A DNA stretch of 64,000 nucleotides from Psychrobacter immobilis (GCF_904846225.1 NZ_CAJGZJ010000003.1:1-64000), one strand, 5' to 3'. Positions 53,377-62,998 are shown, numbered from the stretch's first letter. Translations and numbers: made by a program. The notes: generated by a model from the sequence alone, not told the origin.

Positions 53377-54735
53377 ATGATCGTATTTTGGCTTGTGCTG
53401 ACCATTCTTTTTATTATTTTTGCCACAGCAAAACTCAAGTGGCATCCTTTTTTAGTATTGATCTTGTCAGCTTTTTTGGTCGCATTATTTTACCAAGTAC
53501 CGCTTGATACTGTCGCTAAGACGATCTCTGATGGCTTTGGTGGTATTTTAGGCTACATCGGTTTGGTGATTGTATTTGGTACTATTATAGGCTTGATTCT
53601 CGAAAAAACAGGTGCCGCCATTGTGATGGCAGAAACGGTCATCAAAATATTAGGGCCACGCTTCCCTACTTTGACCATGTCTATCGTTGGTGCCGTGGTA
53701 TCAGTACCGGTGTTCTGTGACTCTGGTTATATCATTTTAAACTCTTTAAAAGAGTCGTTGGCTGAGCGTTTACAAGTATCAAGTGTGGCGATGAGTATTG
53801 CGCTAGCAACGGGTTTATATGCGACTCATACCTTTGTACCACCAACACCAGGCCCGATTGCAGCAGCGGGGAATTTGGGACTAGAGTCAAATTTAGGCTT
53901 GGTCATCATGGTTGGTGTGGTCGTAACGGCTGTTGCCGTATTGGCAGGCTGGTGGTGGTCAAATCGTTTTCTTAATGTGACGCCTGACAATATAGAGGCA
54001 ACAGACGCACCAGCGGCGACTTTGCCTGAGAACATGAAAACTCGCGACGACTATAGCACTCTACCTTCAGCAACAATGGCGTTTTTACCCATCATTGTCC
54101 CTATCGTATTGATTTGCCTATCTTCCGTTGCCAACCTTCCAAGCGCGCCATTTGGTAGCGGTATGGTCACAGATATTATAATATTCATTGGTAACCCTCT
54201 CACTGCATTGCTCATTGGTTTATTTTTATCGTTTTTACTCATCAATACTGATCAAAAAACGCAGCAAATTAGTGACAGCATCGCACAAGGTTTAGTGGTA
54301 GCGGCTCCTATTCTATTGATCACTGGTGCTGGTGGCGCATTTGGTGCCATGCTAAAAGTCACCCCAATCGGCGATTATTTGGGTACGACTTTATCGGCGT
54401 TAGGAATGGGTATTTTTATGCCATTTATCGTGTCTGCAGCCCTAAAAACAGCACAAGGCTCGACCACGGTCGCCTTGGTCACGACATCTGCGATGATTGC
54501 TCCTTTATTAGATCAAATTGGTCTCGATAGCGAGCTTGGCCGCGTATTTTGTGTGATGGCTGTTGGTGCGGGCGCGATGACTGTCTCACATGCTAATGAC
54601 AGCTTTTTTTGGATTGTCAGCCAGTTTAGCCGTATGAGTGTGGCACAGGCTTATAAAGCCCATTCAGTGGCGACTGGTATCCAAGGGGTGACCAGCATCA
54701 TATTTATCTGGTTATTAACCTTAGTATTTATTTAA
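53377..54735 (+). CDS. GntP-family permease, probable glycerate transporter
   Basis: The 452-residue inner-membrane protein has about 12-13 predicted helices and the GntP/Gnt-II features: LVLTILFIIFATAKLKWHPF at the start, GFGGILGYIGLVIVFGTIIG near residue 52, SVPVFCDSGYIILNSL near residue 115, THTFVPPTPGPIAAAG near residue 150 and VSHANDSFFWIVSQFS near residue 405. Family members import gluconate, glycerate or similar sugar acids with protons. The next gene, 43 bp downstream, encodes glycerate kinase, so glycerate is the best guess. AGAGG precedes the ATG. Confidence 0.9.
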   Translation: MIVFWLVLTILFIIFATAKLKWHPFLVLILSAFLVALFYQVPLDTVAKTISDGFGGILGYIGLVIVFGTIIGLILEKTGAAIVMAETVIKILGPRFPTLTMSIVGAVVSVPVFCDSGYIILNSLKESLAERLQVSSVAMSIALATGLYATHTFVPPTPGPIAAAGNLGLESNLGLVIMVGVVVTAVAVLAGWWWSNRFLNVTPDNIEATDAPAATLPENMKTRDDYSTLPSATMAFLPIIVPIVLICLSSVANLPSAPFGSGMVTDIIIFIGNPLTALLIGLFLSFLLINTDQKTQQISDSIAQGLVVAAPILLITGAGGAFGAMLKVTPIGDYLGTTLSALGMGIFMPFIVSAALKTAQGSTTVALVTTSAMIAPLLDQIGLDSELGRVFCVMAVGAGAMTVSHANDSFFWIVSQFSRMSVAQAYKAHSVATGIQGVTSIIFIWLLTLVFI

Positions 54736-54778
54736 GATGTTTATTTAACGTATTAGCTGAAATATTCAAAGGAACTTC

Positions 54779-55915
54779 ATGAAAATTCTCATCGCTCCCG
54801 ACTCGTTCAAAGAAAGCTTAGAAGCATTGGATGTTTGCCATGCCATTCAGTCTGGATTTAGTCAGGTTTTCCCAAATGCTGACTATACGTTACTCCCTAT
54901 GGCTGATGGCGGCGAAGGTACTTCTGCGGTGTTGTCTTATGTGTTGGGTGGACGCTGGAAAGAAGTGAGCGTACACGATCCATTGATGAGACCCATTACG
55001 GCAAAATACTTGTTATTACCTGATGCCACTGCGGTCATCGAAATCGCCCAAGCTTGCGGGTTGCATCTACTGACAGCAGCAGAGCGCAATCCTATTATTG
55101 CTAGCAGTTATGGTGTTGGCGAGCTTATTGCCGATGCTTTAGATGAAGGTGTCAAGCGCATCATTATCGGTTTAGGTGGTAGCGCCACCAATGACGCAGG
55201 TCTTGGTATGCTAATGGCGTTAGGCATGACGTTCTATGATGTGAACGACAGTCTACTCACTCACGGTGGTGGCGCACTTGCGAGCCTATACCGATTAGAT
55301 AACACCAACCTTCATACAACAGTGTTAGACACAGTATTTGAAGTGGCTTGCGATGTGACCAATCCCCTATGTGGCCTTTTGGGTGCAAGCGCGGTCTTTG
55401 GTCCACAAAAAGGCGCCTGCCCACAAAAAGTCGCTGACTTAGACAAAGCGTTGAGTCACTTTGCCTCCATATGTGAACAACAGGGTTATAAAGAGTGTCA
55501 AGAAGTGGCGGGTGCTGGGGCTGCGGGCGGTCTTGGTTATGCGTTAATGACGTTTTTTCAAGCTCAATTGAAATCAGGTTTTGACACAGTGGCTGAGGCG
55601 GCTCAGTTATCACAGCATATCGCCGATGCTGATCTCGTTATTACTGGTGAAGGTAAACTTGACGCTCAAACCGCAATGGGTAAAGTCGCTGGCGGCATCA
55701 GCCTGCTCGCCAAAGCCACGCATACGCCAGTCATTGCTATTTGCGGTAGTGTAGATGGGCTAAAACCTGCTCAAACCACTCAATTCGACGTCGTAATGCC
55801 AAGCATTCAAAAAGTAGATTCTATCGACAAGGTGCTCAGCACTGCTTATGACAATATCGAAACCACGGCTGTCAATATCGCCGCTGCTATGCGATTGGGT
55901 CAAAGCATGAGATAA
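54779..55915 (+). CDS. glycerate kinase (GarK/GlxK type)
   Basis: Glycerate kinase type 1 phosphorylates D-glycerate, in E. coli to 2-phosphoglycerate, feeding glycolysis or gluconeogenesis. The 378-residue protein has MKILIAPDSFKESLEALDVC at the N-terminus, PMADGGEGTSAVL near residue 40, GLGGSATNDAGLGMLMALG near residue 128 and TGEGKLDAQTAMGKVAGGI near residue 290, all typical. An AAAGGAA site precedes the ATG. It is paired with the GntP-type permease upstream and followed by an intrinsic terminator, so the two are probably one operon; garK and glxK cannot be told apart. Confidence 0.94.
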   Translation: MKILIAPDSFKESLEALDVCHAIQSGFSQVFPNADYTLLPMADGGEGTSAVLSYVLGGRWKEVSVHDPLMRPITAKYLLLPDATAVIEIAQACGLHLLTAAERNPIIASSYGVGELIADALDEGVKRIIIGLGGSATNDAGLGMLMALGMTFYDVNDSLLTHGGGALASLYRLDNTNLHTTVLDTVFEVACDVTNPLCGLLGASAVFGPQKGACPQKVADLDKALSHFASICEQQGYKECQEVAGAGAAGGLGYALMTFFQAQLKSGFDTVAEAAQLSQHIADADLVITGEGKLDAQTAMGKVAGGISLLAKATHTPVIAICGSVDGLKPAQTTQFDVVMPSIQKVDSIDKVLSTAYDNIETTAVNIAAAMRLGQSMR

Positions 55916-56036
55916 AAAACAGTCCTTTGGGGCATTTTTATCACCCTTGAGCTCCCCTTTATAACTCGCTATCTTTTGCAATATGATAGCCAAGACATCA
56001 TCCAGTTTTTCTTTAGTTTTTATTAATACCTAGACC

Positions 56037-56070
56037 AATAGCACCTTCATAACGTGATGGTGCTATTTTT
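56037..56070 (+). terminator. Intrinsic terminator after glycerate kinase gene
   Basis: AATAGCACC and GGTGCTATT make a 9-bp stem with a short inner TTCA..TGA pairing and are followed by TTTTT. It lies about 120 bp after the stop codon. Confidence 0.75.
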
Positions 56071-56189
56071 TATTGGTGAATATCTAAGATCAGCCATTTT
56101 TCGATAAGACATGCTACTATTTAGAGCACGATCGATAGCATTGTATAAATGTTATTTTAGAGTTAAATTCTTTTTATCAAGGATGATAA

Positions 56190-57026
56190 ATGATGACATC
56201 TAGCCTAAATAAAACTGAATCCATCTTGACGGTAGACATAAACGAGCCGTTGGTTATTAGAGAGAAAAATAATGATTCAAGCGGCGTTGTTACCCTGATC
56301 CTAAATCGCCTAAAACAATTTAACGCATTATCCGTTGAGCTGCTTTCTGCTATACAAACTGAGTTGGACAGCATCGCGCAAGATAGCAACATTCAAATCG
56401 TAATCATTGCTGCAAATGGTAAGGCGTTTTGTGCTGGTCATAATCTAAAAGAGATGCGCGAAAATACGGATGAAGCATTTCATAGGGCCCTATTCCAGCA
56501 ATGTAGTCGAATGATGTTAGCCATCAATGACATGCCGCAAGTGGTAATCGCAAAAGTACAAGGAATAGCCACCGCCGCTGGCTGTCAGCTTGTCGCAGCT
56601 TGCGACTTAGCCGTTGCCTCTGATAATGCCAAGTTTGCTACCTCCGGAATAAACGTTGGGTTATTTTGTTCCACGCCTGCTGTTGCCATCAGTCGAAACT
56701 TATCCCGTAAGCAAGCATTCGAGATGCTGATTACTGGAGAGTTCATTGACGCGCACACGGCCTTACAATATGGTTTGCTGAATCGAGTTGTGCCAGTGGA
56801 TCAACTAGATCAAGCACTGCAATCTTTAATCAATGCCATTACTGCCAAATCCTCGATCGCCGTTAGAACAGGTAAGAATATGTTTTATAAGCAATTAGAT
56901 ATGCCATTAGCAGATGCTTATGAGTATGCCAGTGAAGTGATGACCTGCAATATGATGGCAGAGGATGTCAGCGAAGGCATCGACGCTTTTATCGAAAAGC
57001 GCCATGCGGTATGGAAAGGGCGTTAA
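56190..57026 (+). CDS. Enoyl-CoA hydratase/isomerase-family protein (ECHDC3-like)
   Basis: The 278-residue protein has the crotonase fold: IIAANGKAFCAGHNLKEM near residue 72, the oxyanion-hole glycine in GIATAAGCQLVAACDLAVAS near residue 126, and ISRKQ-like C-terminal helices. Both catalytic glutamates of true hydratases are missing: the position of Glu144 is Gln (GCQL, near residue 133), and the Glu164 region reads SGINVGLF. This resembles the ECHDC3-type branch, so a hydratase activity is doubtful and an isomerase, thioesterase or other CoA role is possible. AAGGA precedes two adjacent ATG codons. It stands alone before a MITE copy. Confidence 0.82.
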   Translation: MMTSSLNKTESILTVDINEPLVIREKNNDSSGVVTLILNRLKQFNALSVELLSAIQTELDSIAQDSNIQIVIIAANGKAFCAGHNLKEMRENTDEAFHRALFQQCSRMMLAINDMPQVVIAKVQGIATAAGCQLVAACDLAVASDNAKFATSGINVGLFCSTPAVAISRNLSRKQAFEMLITGEFIDAHTALQYGLLNRVVPVDQLDQALQSLINAITAKSSIAVRTGKNMFYKQLDMPLADAYEYASEVMTCNMMAEDVSEGIDAFIEKRHAVWKGR

Positions 57027-57027
57027 C

Positions 57028-57173
57028 TATAGTCGATACTGAATAAAATGGATACACAACATTATACTTCGTGACTGGGACAAGTTTTTCTTGCTTGCTG
57101 TGCCTGCGCAGACAGAGGCGACAAAAAATTTATCCCAGCCCCGTTGTCTCTTTTCTATATTGACCTGACTATA
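57028..57173 (+). repeat. MITE-like palindromic element, copy 7 (complete)
   Basis: TATAGTCG at 57028 and CGACTATA-like GACTATA at 57167-57173 form the ends of a 146-bp element. The arms GACTGGGACAAGTTTT and ATTTATCCCAGCC enclose GCTTGCTGTGCCTGCG and CAGACAGAGGC. The left arm flank differs from the copies at 12829 and 52513, so it forms a diverged branch. Confidence 0.85.
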
Positions 57174-57268
57174 TTATATAAATATATTCAAGTCATAGAA
57201 TGCACGTCTGTGAAGTTCACTGAGCCTAAGATAATATTTAATCTAGGGCGTGTATCTGAATACATTAT

Positions 57269-57304
57269 AAAAAAGGACACGATATCGCTATCATGTCCTT
57301 TTTT
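57269..57304 (-). terminator. Intrinsic terminator of ridA-like gene
   Basis: On the minus strand AAAAAAGGACATGATA and TATCGTGTCCTTTTTT form a 16-bp stem with one T-G pair and a short loop, ending in a T-run. It lies 30 bp after the stop codon of the RidA-family gene. Confidence 0.85.
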
Positions 57305-57332
57305 ATTTTATACAGATATTATAACCAGTCTA

Positions 57333-57671
57333 TTATTCCGCAGCGATGGCTATCATTTCAACCAATAGCTCAGGACGTGCTAACGCTGATTCACCACAAG
57401 CACGGGCTGGCGGCTGCACACCTTCAAACCATTTATCCCAAACTTCATTCATAGCAGCAAAGTCTGCCATATCTTTTATCCAAACCGTCACTGATAATAG
57501 CTTTGATTTATCGCTACCCACTTCCTCTAATAAAGTCTGTATCTTCTCTAAACAAGTCAAAGTTTGGGCTTGAATATCGTCTTCAGCATTACCCACTTGA
57601 CCACACAAATAAACGGTCTGATTATGGACAACAATTTTACTCATACGTTGATTGCTGTGTAGCTTTTTCAT
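57333..57671 (-). CDS. RidA/YjgF-family imine deaminase
   Basis: The 112-residue protein matches RidA-type enamine/imine deaminases: VYLCGQVGNAEDDIQAQTLT near residue 22, and ARACGESALARPELLVEMIAIA at the C-terminus with the conserved Arg and Glu. RidA-type proteins hydrolyse reactive imines released by amino-acid-metabolising enzymes. It starts 67 bp after the flavoprotein gene at 57739, whose amino-acid oxidation would form such imines; this supports a shared pathway. A terminator follows. The exact subgroup (RidA or YjgH/Rid paralogue) cannot be told. Confidence 0.88.
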   Translation of the reverse strand: MKKLHSNQRMSKIVVHNQTVYLCGQVGNAEDDIQAQTLTCLEKIQTLLEEVGSDKSKLLSVTVWIKDMADFAAMNEVWDKWFEGVQPPARACGESALARPELLVEMIAIAAE

Positions 57672-57738
57672 TGTGTTTAATCCTAAATTTATAAAAATAT
57701 TTGAATCAATGATTCAATTGAAGTAATCGCCTAATTGC

Positions 57739-58986
57739 TTAGTTAGAAAAACGCTGTGCGCTAAACGGCGCAATATCAACCAATAATGGTTTATCATGAA
57801 TCATCTCTTCTACGATACGTCCTGTCATAGGACCTAGCGTGAAGCCCTGATGACTGTGACCAAAAGCGAACCACAGTTTGTCATGCTTGTCTGCAGGACC
57901 AATCACGGGCTTCATATCAGGCATGCAAGGACGTGATCCAGCCCATGCCTCACTTTCTACCGCATCTTCTAGTGGTAAGATTTTACGAGCCAGCTTTAAT
58001 ACGGTTTTTAATTGGCCAAAGTTCTTTGGTGCATCCATTGTGGTCATCTCAGCACCAGTTGTAATGCGAATACCCTGCTGCATTGGCCCCATAACGAAAC
58101 CTTTATCCATGTCAAACATGCTGTGATTAATCGTGTTTTTTTCAGTCACTTTAAAGTGCTGATGGTAGCCGCGCATTGGGAATAAAGGCAAATCATAGCC
58201 GAGTGGTTTGATCAAGTCATTAGACCAAGGACCCGCAGCAATCACCAATTTATCACTATAATAAGTGTCATTATCAGTGATCACTTTCCAGCCATTTTCT
58301 TCCTGTACAATTTCTTTGACGCCGCTTTCTTTAAGCGTCCCACCTAGTTCTTGGAAGTTTTTTGCATAAGCTTTGACAAGCGAGCTTGGATTGGAGACTT
58401 GCCAAGAGTTTAACCAATGAATCGCGCCAACGAAACCATCAAAATTCGCGCTTGGCTCCATTACTTTTAATTCTTCTACTGTCAATACATTGTGCTCGAC
58501 GCCCTGATCGCGGTCTTTGATTGCGGCAGCAATAGCTACGTTCAGAGTCTCTTCAGAACGATGTAGCTGCAACCAGCCTTTTCGACTGATCAAATCTTCA
58601 GCACCAGATGCGGTAATCATCGTTTGATGCTCACTGGTACAATGCTCAATCAGCGTCTGCCACTCTGCTTCTATTTTTTTGACAGAGGCAGGTGTAGAGT
58701 ATTTCCAGTACTTCAAAAGCGCTTGATGATAACGCAAAATCGCTGGTATACGATAGCGAATATCAGTCCCTTGGTTGGGCAATACTCTGATCATTTCAGT
58801 CAACTGACGCGGGAACGGATGCGTGTGAATCGCTTCGCGCTGAATGAGGCCTGCATTACCATAAGAGGTCTCTGACCCTGGTAGTTTCTTGTCTAACAGC
58901 AATACTTGTGAATTGTTTTTTTGTAAATGCCACGCAACTGACGTGCCAACCATGCCTGCACCGATAACGATAACTTCATAGCGCAT
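57739..58986 (-). CDS. FAD-dependent D-amino-acid dehydrogenase-like oxidoreductase
   Basis: The 415-residue protein has an N-terminal FAD-binding Rossmann motif, VIVIGAGMVGTSVAWHLQK, and LLLDKKLPGSETSYGNAGLIQ, as in DadA, plus MKPVIGPADKHDKLWFAFGH and HQGFTLGPMTGRIVEEM near the C-terminus. DadA-type enzymes oxidise amino acids to imines/2-oxo acids and feed electrons to the respiratory chain. No membrane helix is present beyond the N-terminal hydrophobic FAD motif. Substrate cannot be told; the RidA-like gene downstream fits a role in amino-acid catabolism. Confidence 0.88.
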   Translation of the reverse strand: MRYEVIVIGAGMVGTSVAWHLQKNNSQVLLLDKKLPGSETSYGNAGLIQREAIHTHPFPRQLTEMIRVLPNQGTDIRYRIPAILRYHQALLKYWKYSTPASVKKIEAEWQTLIEHCTSEHQTMITASGAEDLISRKGWLQLHRSEETLNVAIAAAIKDRDQGVEHNVLTVEELKVMEPSANFDGFVGAIHWLNSWQVSNPSSLVKAYAKNFQELGGTLKESGVKEIVQEENGWKVITDNDTYYSDKLVIAAGPWSNDLIKPLGYDLPLFPMRGYHQHFKVTEKNTINHSMFDMDKGFVMGPMQQGIRITTGAEMTTMDAPKNFGQLKTVLKLARKILPLEDAVESEAWAGSRPCMPDMKPVIGPADKHDKLWFAFGHSHQGFTLGPMTGRIVEEMIHDKPLLVDIAPFSAQRFSN

Positions 58987-59300
58987 AACCTATCCTTTTC
59001 TTAGGGTATTAATACAGAGTGTCAAATATGAGGGTCTAGCGAATAAGGTGGTAATAGTAACGCATTGAGCCAAAGATTAAACCCTTATCTCATAAATATT
59101 TTTGCTATTAAGCACTTTTGGTTATGCATTAATTTAAGAGGTATTTTTTATAGGAATAATGAGGAAGTTAACGAAGTTTTTGCCTCTGAATTATTCTTTT
59201 TAAACTGAATATATATAATTCTGGTTGTTTATTTAGGAACGCTATTGAAGTAATAAACATATTTTACAAAAAGGTGGTGCCTTGAGTAGCTTCCAAAATT
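58987..59300. other. Intergenic region, DadA-like / helicase
   Basis: This 314-bp AT-rich gap lies between the minus-strand defence operon (its 3' end) and the flavoprotein gene start. No open frame, repeat copy or clear terminator was recognised. It should contain the promoter of the flavoprotein gene. Confidence 0.5.
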
Positions 59301-61628
59301 TTATTTGTAGTCAACCTCTCTTTCAAATAATAGCTGCAACCAGTCACTGAGACCATCAATATCAAAGGTTTTTGCACCATAACCAATATTTAGTAAATCC
59401 TCAGGCAAATACTTATCGAACTTTTCAATCATTTTATTCGGTACATTTTCAGCAAGCTTAGTCGCAGACGGCATAGGCTCATGAGCTAAAGTTTGCAAGA
59501 ACCTCATAACCTGAACTGAATTAACTTTGTTAATACATATCACACCAGCATACCTCTCAGTAGAGAAATCATGTTGTATCAGCAGAGCTGCCAAGGTGTT
59601 GACAACTTTATCACCACGCCACATAAAGATATAAGTATTACCGTCTTGGTCTATAAGAGGTCGATGACGTAATTGACATCTATCAAAAGTTTCAATACTT
59701 TCTTTGAATAGCTCGCGCGCTGTTTTATCAGCGAAATCGACTTTTTTATCGCCAACTGAAATACGGTAATTGCCACTGCTTAATATGTCATACATCTCTT
59801 GACGCACTCGGTCGTGTATCGACATATCTCCGTCGCCATCAAAATTTGGAGGCTGACCGCCACCTTGGACAGCGCTCACATAAATGACCTTTTTATCCAT
59901 ATCGATATCTTTGACTTGCCAGCGTATACCAGCGAAGATGATGTATTGTTCGGGTAGCAGCAGAGTAGTAACGGGTAATGTGCCCAGTGTTTTACTACCA
60001 GCCACAAGACGATATTCTTCTGGCGTCTTAAACACCGCATAAAAAGTATAATGACCAACGATACGCTCGCCTACTATCCCTAACACTAATTGCTGATTAC
60101 CAAGCTGGGTAATCAGTTGCATCGCGCCCATTTGTAATAATAAGGATTTAAAATGAGTAGGTGTTATCTTTTGAAAAGAACCTTGCCTACATAGCAAAGT
60201 ATAAATTTGATCGGCACGGATACCGCCCCATTGACCAATGGTTGCGAGCACTTGATGAAGGAGCGTTGAGAAGTGATAAAGCGACGTGTCCGCAGGCTCA
60301 AACCATCTGCTAGCGATAAGCAGTCTTATCATTGCTAATGACTGAATAAGCTCTAAGCGTAGCCTATCCACTAAATTGGTATTCACATCGATTTCTTCTT
60401 CCGTTATAAGCATACGTAGCACTGATGAACCGCCGCGCCTACCCGAGCGCCCAAGCCGTTGCCTTAAGCTTGAAACTGAATGCGGAGCGGTAACCTGCAC
60501 GACAGAATCGACTTTACCAATATCTATACCTAGCTCCAAAGTCATCGTGCAGACGGCAGTCGTTGGCAGATTATCCTTTTGCAAACGCTGCTCTAAACCT
60601 TCTCTCAACTCTTTTGCTAATGAGCCGTGATGAGGGAAAAACTCATTTGGAACGATGTTTTGCTCACATTTCTCACTTAGCAATGTGGCTATAAGCTCGG
60701 TACGTTTACGGCTATTGGCAAAGATAAGATGGTTACCGCCACGGCAGAAGCGATACAAATCCGTGCATATTTGTGATTGAGCATCATAGGAAATCTCAAA
60801 ATTACTGCTCTCAATAATGGCACTCTCTAAACCAATACCTGTAAACCTTTCTTCTTCAGTTTTATTACTTTCATAGTCAGTCTCAATACCATCGATTTGT
60901 ACCATTTGCATTATCTGACTAGGTTCTATATAACCTTTTAGCTGAACTTTAACGTTTGATGTCGATTCAGTGTCTTTAATAATGACGCAAGGTAAAGAAT
61001 GATTAGGGCGTAGCGATAAAGGCACAGTTTCTATATTTCCCAAAGTGGCGCTTAGTGCGACTCTAGGAATAGGCGTCTCTAACCGCCCAGCCACATGCTC
61101 AAGGCGATTCAACAGCGACAATAAATGCTGTCCGCGCTCACTACCCAAAAACGCATGAAACTCATCAATGACAATATATTTCAAATCGCCAAAAGCTTGT
61201 TTTACCCAGCCTGCATCTCTTATCAATAAGGATTCAAGTGATTCAGGAGTAATCAAAATAATCCCTGAGGGTGACTTTTTCTGTTGTTTCTTTTTACTTA
61301 ACGGACTGTCGCCATGCCATGGAGTCAATTGCATATCGAGTAGCTCCGCTAGACTTTGCAAGCGTCGATACTGGTCATTAATCAACGCTTTTAACGGACT
61401 GATATAAAGAATGCCAACGCCCTTTTCTTGATGAGCAATAGCGCTACAAGCAGGCAAGAAGAAAGCTTCTGTTTTACCCGCAGCCGTTGCCGCGCTGATA
61501 AGCACATCCGTTTGCCCTGATAAAATGGGCGCAATGGCTTTGGCTTGTACTTCGCGCAGTCCGTGCCAGCCTTGGTTAAAAACCCAGCGTTGCACGCGTT
61601 TATCAAGCTCGATATGGGCATCTCTCAA
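59301..61628 (-). CDS. sngC: Lhr-like DExH helicase of a Shango-type defence operon (SngC-like)
   Basis: The 775-residue superfamily 2 helicase has motif I SAATAAGKTEA near residue 45, motif Ia SPLKALIND, motif II DEFH near residue 152, motif III SATLGN near residue 198 and motif VI QRLGRSGRRGG near residue 400. The C-terminal part after residue 420 resembles the WH/DUF regions of Lhr/BrxHI-type proteins. The start is TTG at 61628, after an AGGACGG site; no in-frame ATG lies near. It begins 33 bp after the ATPase gene. Assignment as SngC rests on gene order. Confidence 0.88.
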   Translation of the reverse strand: MRDAHIELDKRVQRWVFNQGWHGLREVQAKAIAPILSGQTDVLISAATAAGKTEAFFLPACSAIAHQEKGVGILYISPLKALINDQYRRLQSLAELLDMQLTPWHGDSPLSKKKQQKKSPSGIILITPESLESLLIRDAGWVKQAFGDLKYIVIDEFHAFLGSERGQHLLSLLNRLEHVAGRLETPIPRVALSATLGNIETVPLSLRPNHSLPCVIIKDTESTSNVKVQLKGYIEPSQIMQMVQIDGIETDYESNKTEEERFTGIGLESAIIESSNFEISYDAQSQICTDLYRFCRGGNHLIFANSRKRTELIATLLSEKCEQNIVPNEFFPHHGSLAKELREGLEQRLQKDNLPTTAVCTMTLELGIDIGKVDSVVQVTAPHSVSSLRQRLGRSGRRGGSSVLRMLITEEEIDVNTNLVDRLRLELIQSLAMIRLLIASRWFEPADTSLYHFSTLLHQVLATIGQWGGIRADQIYTLLCRQGSFQKITPTHFKSLLLQMGAMQLITQLGNQQLVLGIVGERIVGHYTFYAVFKTPEEYRLVAGSKTLGTLPVTTLLLPEQYIIFAGIRWQVKDIDMDKKVIYVSAVQGGGQPPNFDGDGDMSIHDRVRQEMYDILSSGNYRISVGDKKVDFADKTARELFKESIETFDRCQLRHRPLIDQDGNTYIFMWRGDKVVNTLAALLIQHDFSTERYAGVICINKVNSVQVMRFLQTLAHEPMPSATKLAENVPNKMIEKFDKYLPEDLLNIGYGAKTFDIDGLSDWLQLLFEREVDYK

Positions 61629-61661
61629 AGTAATTTTCCGTCCTAAAATTAAGTGTCAAAC

Positions 61662-62975
61662 TTATAAGCTAAAGTCTGCAAGTCCATCATCTTCATCAAC
61701 ATCGCTCATATCGATATCCATATCGGAGGGCGTCTCAGGATCGATAGCTACCGAATTGATTAGATGATCCCATGAGATAGTAGGATTTTGGTCGATGACG
61801 GCCAGCATATCCAAAAACGCCTTGATGGTATTGCGCGGCGTTCTAAAGTAAGCATCGCCAATCGTCTGGCTACAATGTTGCAAAAAAGCTTGTAGTGATT
61901 CATCAGGTACAAGATAAGCAGTCTCATCACCGCCTGCATAAACATGACGTAGGTTTTTGAGTAAGATATAAAGCTCCTCTGGCGTTAAGCTGGCTAAATG
62001 TAGAGCAGGAGAAGAATAATCAATCACTCCTGCTTTTTTAGCAAAGCTATTATCCGCCAAACGCGTTTGCAGGGCATCATAGCTGTATAACCCTTTGCGC
62101 GGATCGAGTAAAAACTCAGGAGTACCGCCTAATAAAAACCCTAAATGCTCAGCCGTTCCTTGTAAACAATCATTTAGGATACGCAAAATTTGCTCATAGT
62201 TGCCTTGACGCGCTTGCGTGCTATTGAGCTTATATAAATTTACCATTTCATCCAAATTAACGAGCAGTCCTTGATAACCGGCATGGCGCACGAATAAACT
62301 CATGATTTTTAATGAGTCGTAGAAGGAAGCATCAGAGATAATTGTGCGCACACCCAGATCACGTTTCGCGTCGGTCTTAGTAGTATATTCTGCCCGCAGC
62401 CAGCGAATAGCGTTAACTTTTAGCTCGTCATTGCCTTCTTCGTGTCCTTGCCAATAAGCCTCAATAACTTTGGCAAAATCATAGCCGCCTACAAGTTCAG
62501 TCAGCTCCGTTAAATTGTGCTGGATAACGTCACTAATCGCCTCCCCACTGCTATCCGCTTGTTTGCGGGCCTCAGTAATAAAACGCTCAACCACACTAGC
62601 AAGACCATTACCATCAGGCTTATTACGCGTCGATAAATTACGCATCAGCTCAGAATATAAATTTCTTGCTTGCCCTGATGACGCTTGGATACGTCTATCA
62701 GGTGATAAATCGGCATTAACGGTGACCAATTTACGCTCAAGGGCAATGGCGCGAACTACGCTTAAGAAAAAAGTCTTGCCTGAACCATATTCGCCAATAA
62801 TCAGCCGAAAGGCAGAGCCACCGTCAGCCACACGTTCAATATCGTCTATCAAGGCTTTGAGCTCGTTAATACGTCCGACTTGGATGTGCTGAATACCAAC
62901 TTTAGGAGTCACGCCAGACTTGAGCGACTGGATAATTGCATCACGCTCTTTGGCTCTGATTTTTTTAACGCTCAT
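61662..62975 (-). CDS. sngB: BrxD-like P-loop ATPase of a Shango-type defence operon (SngB-like)
   Basis: The 437-residue AAA-type ATPase has Walker A GEYGSGKTFFLS near residue 61 and Walker B LLVNLDEM near residue 244, matching the BREX-type (DUF2791/BrxD) ATP-binding domain. A GIQHIQVGRINELKAL segment precedes the P-loop and an acidic tail (DIDMSDVDEDDGLADF) closes the protein. AAGGGAA precedes its ATG by seven bases. It lies between the TerB-type gene (23-bp gap) and the helicase gene, and probably works with both. BrxD-like ATPases also occur in BREX types; no pglX or pglZ gene is here. Confidence 0.88.
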   Translation of the reverse strand: MSVKKIRAKERDAIIQSLKSGVTPKVGIQHIQVGRINELKALIDDIERVADGGSAFRLIIGEYGSGKTFFLSVVRAIALERKLVTVNADLSPDRRIQASSGQARNLYSELMRNLSTRNKPDGNGLASVVERFITEARKQADSSGEAISDVIQHNLTELTELVGGYDFAKVIEAYWQGHEEGNDELKVNAIRWLRAEYTTKTDAKRDLGVRTIISDASFYDSLKIMSLFVRHAGYQGLLVNLDEMVNLYKLNSTQARQGNYEQILRILNDCLQGTAEHLGFLLGGTPEFLLDPRKGLYSYDALQTRLADNSFAKKAGVIDYSSPALHLASLTPEELYILLKNLRHVYAGGDETAYLVPDESLQAFLQHCSQTIGDAYFRTPRNTIKAFLDMLAVIDQNPTISWDHLINSVAIDPETPSDMDIDMSDVDEDDGLADFSL

Positions 62976-62998
62976 ATTTATTCCCTTTATTTACTGTT

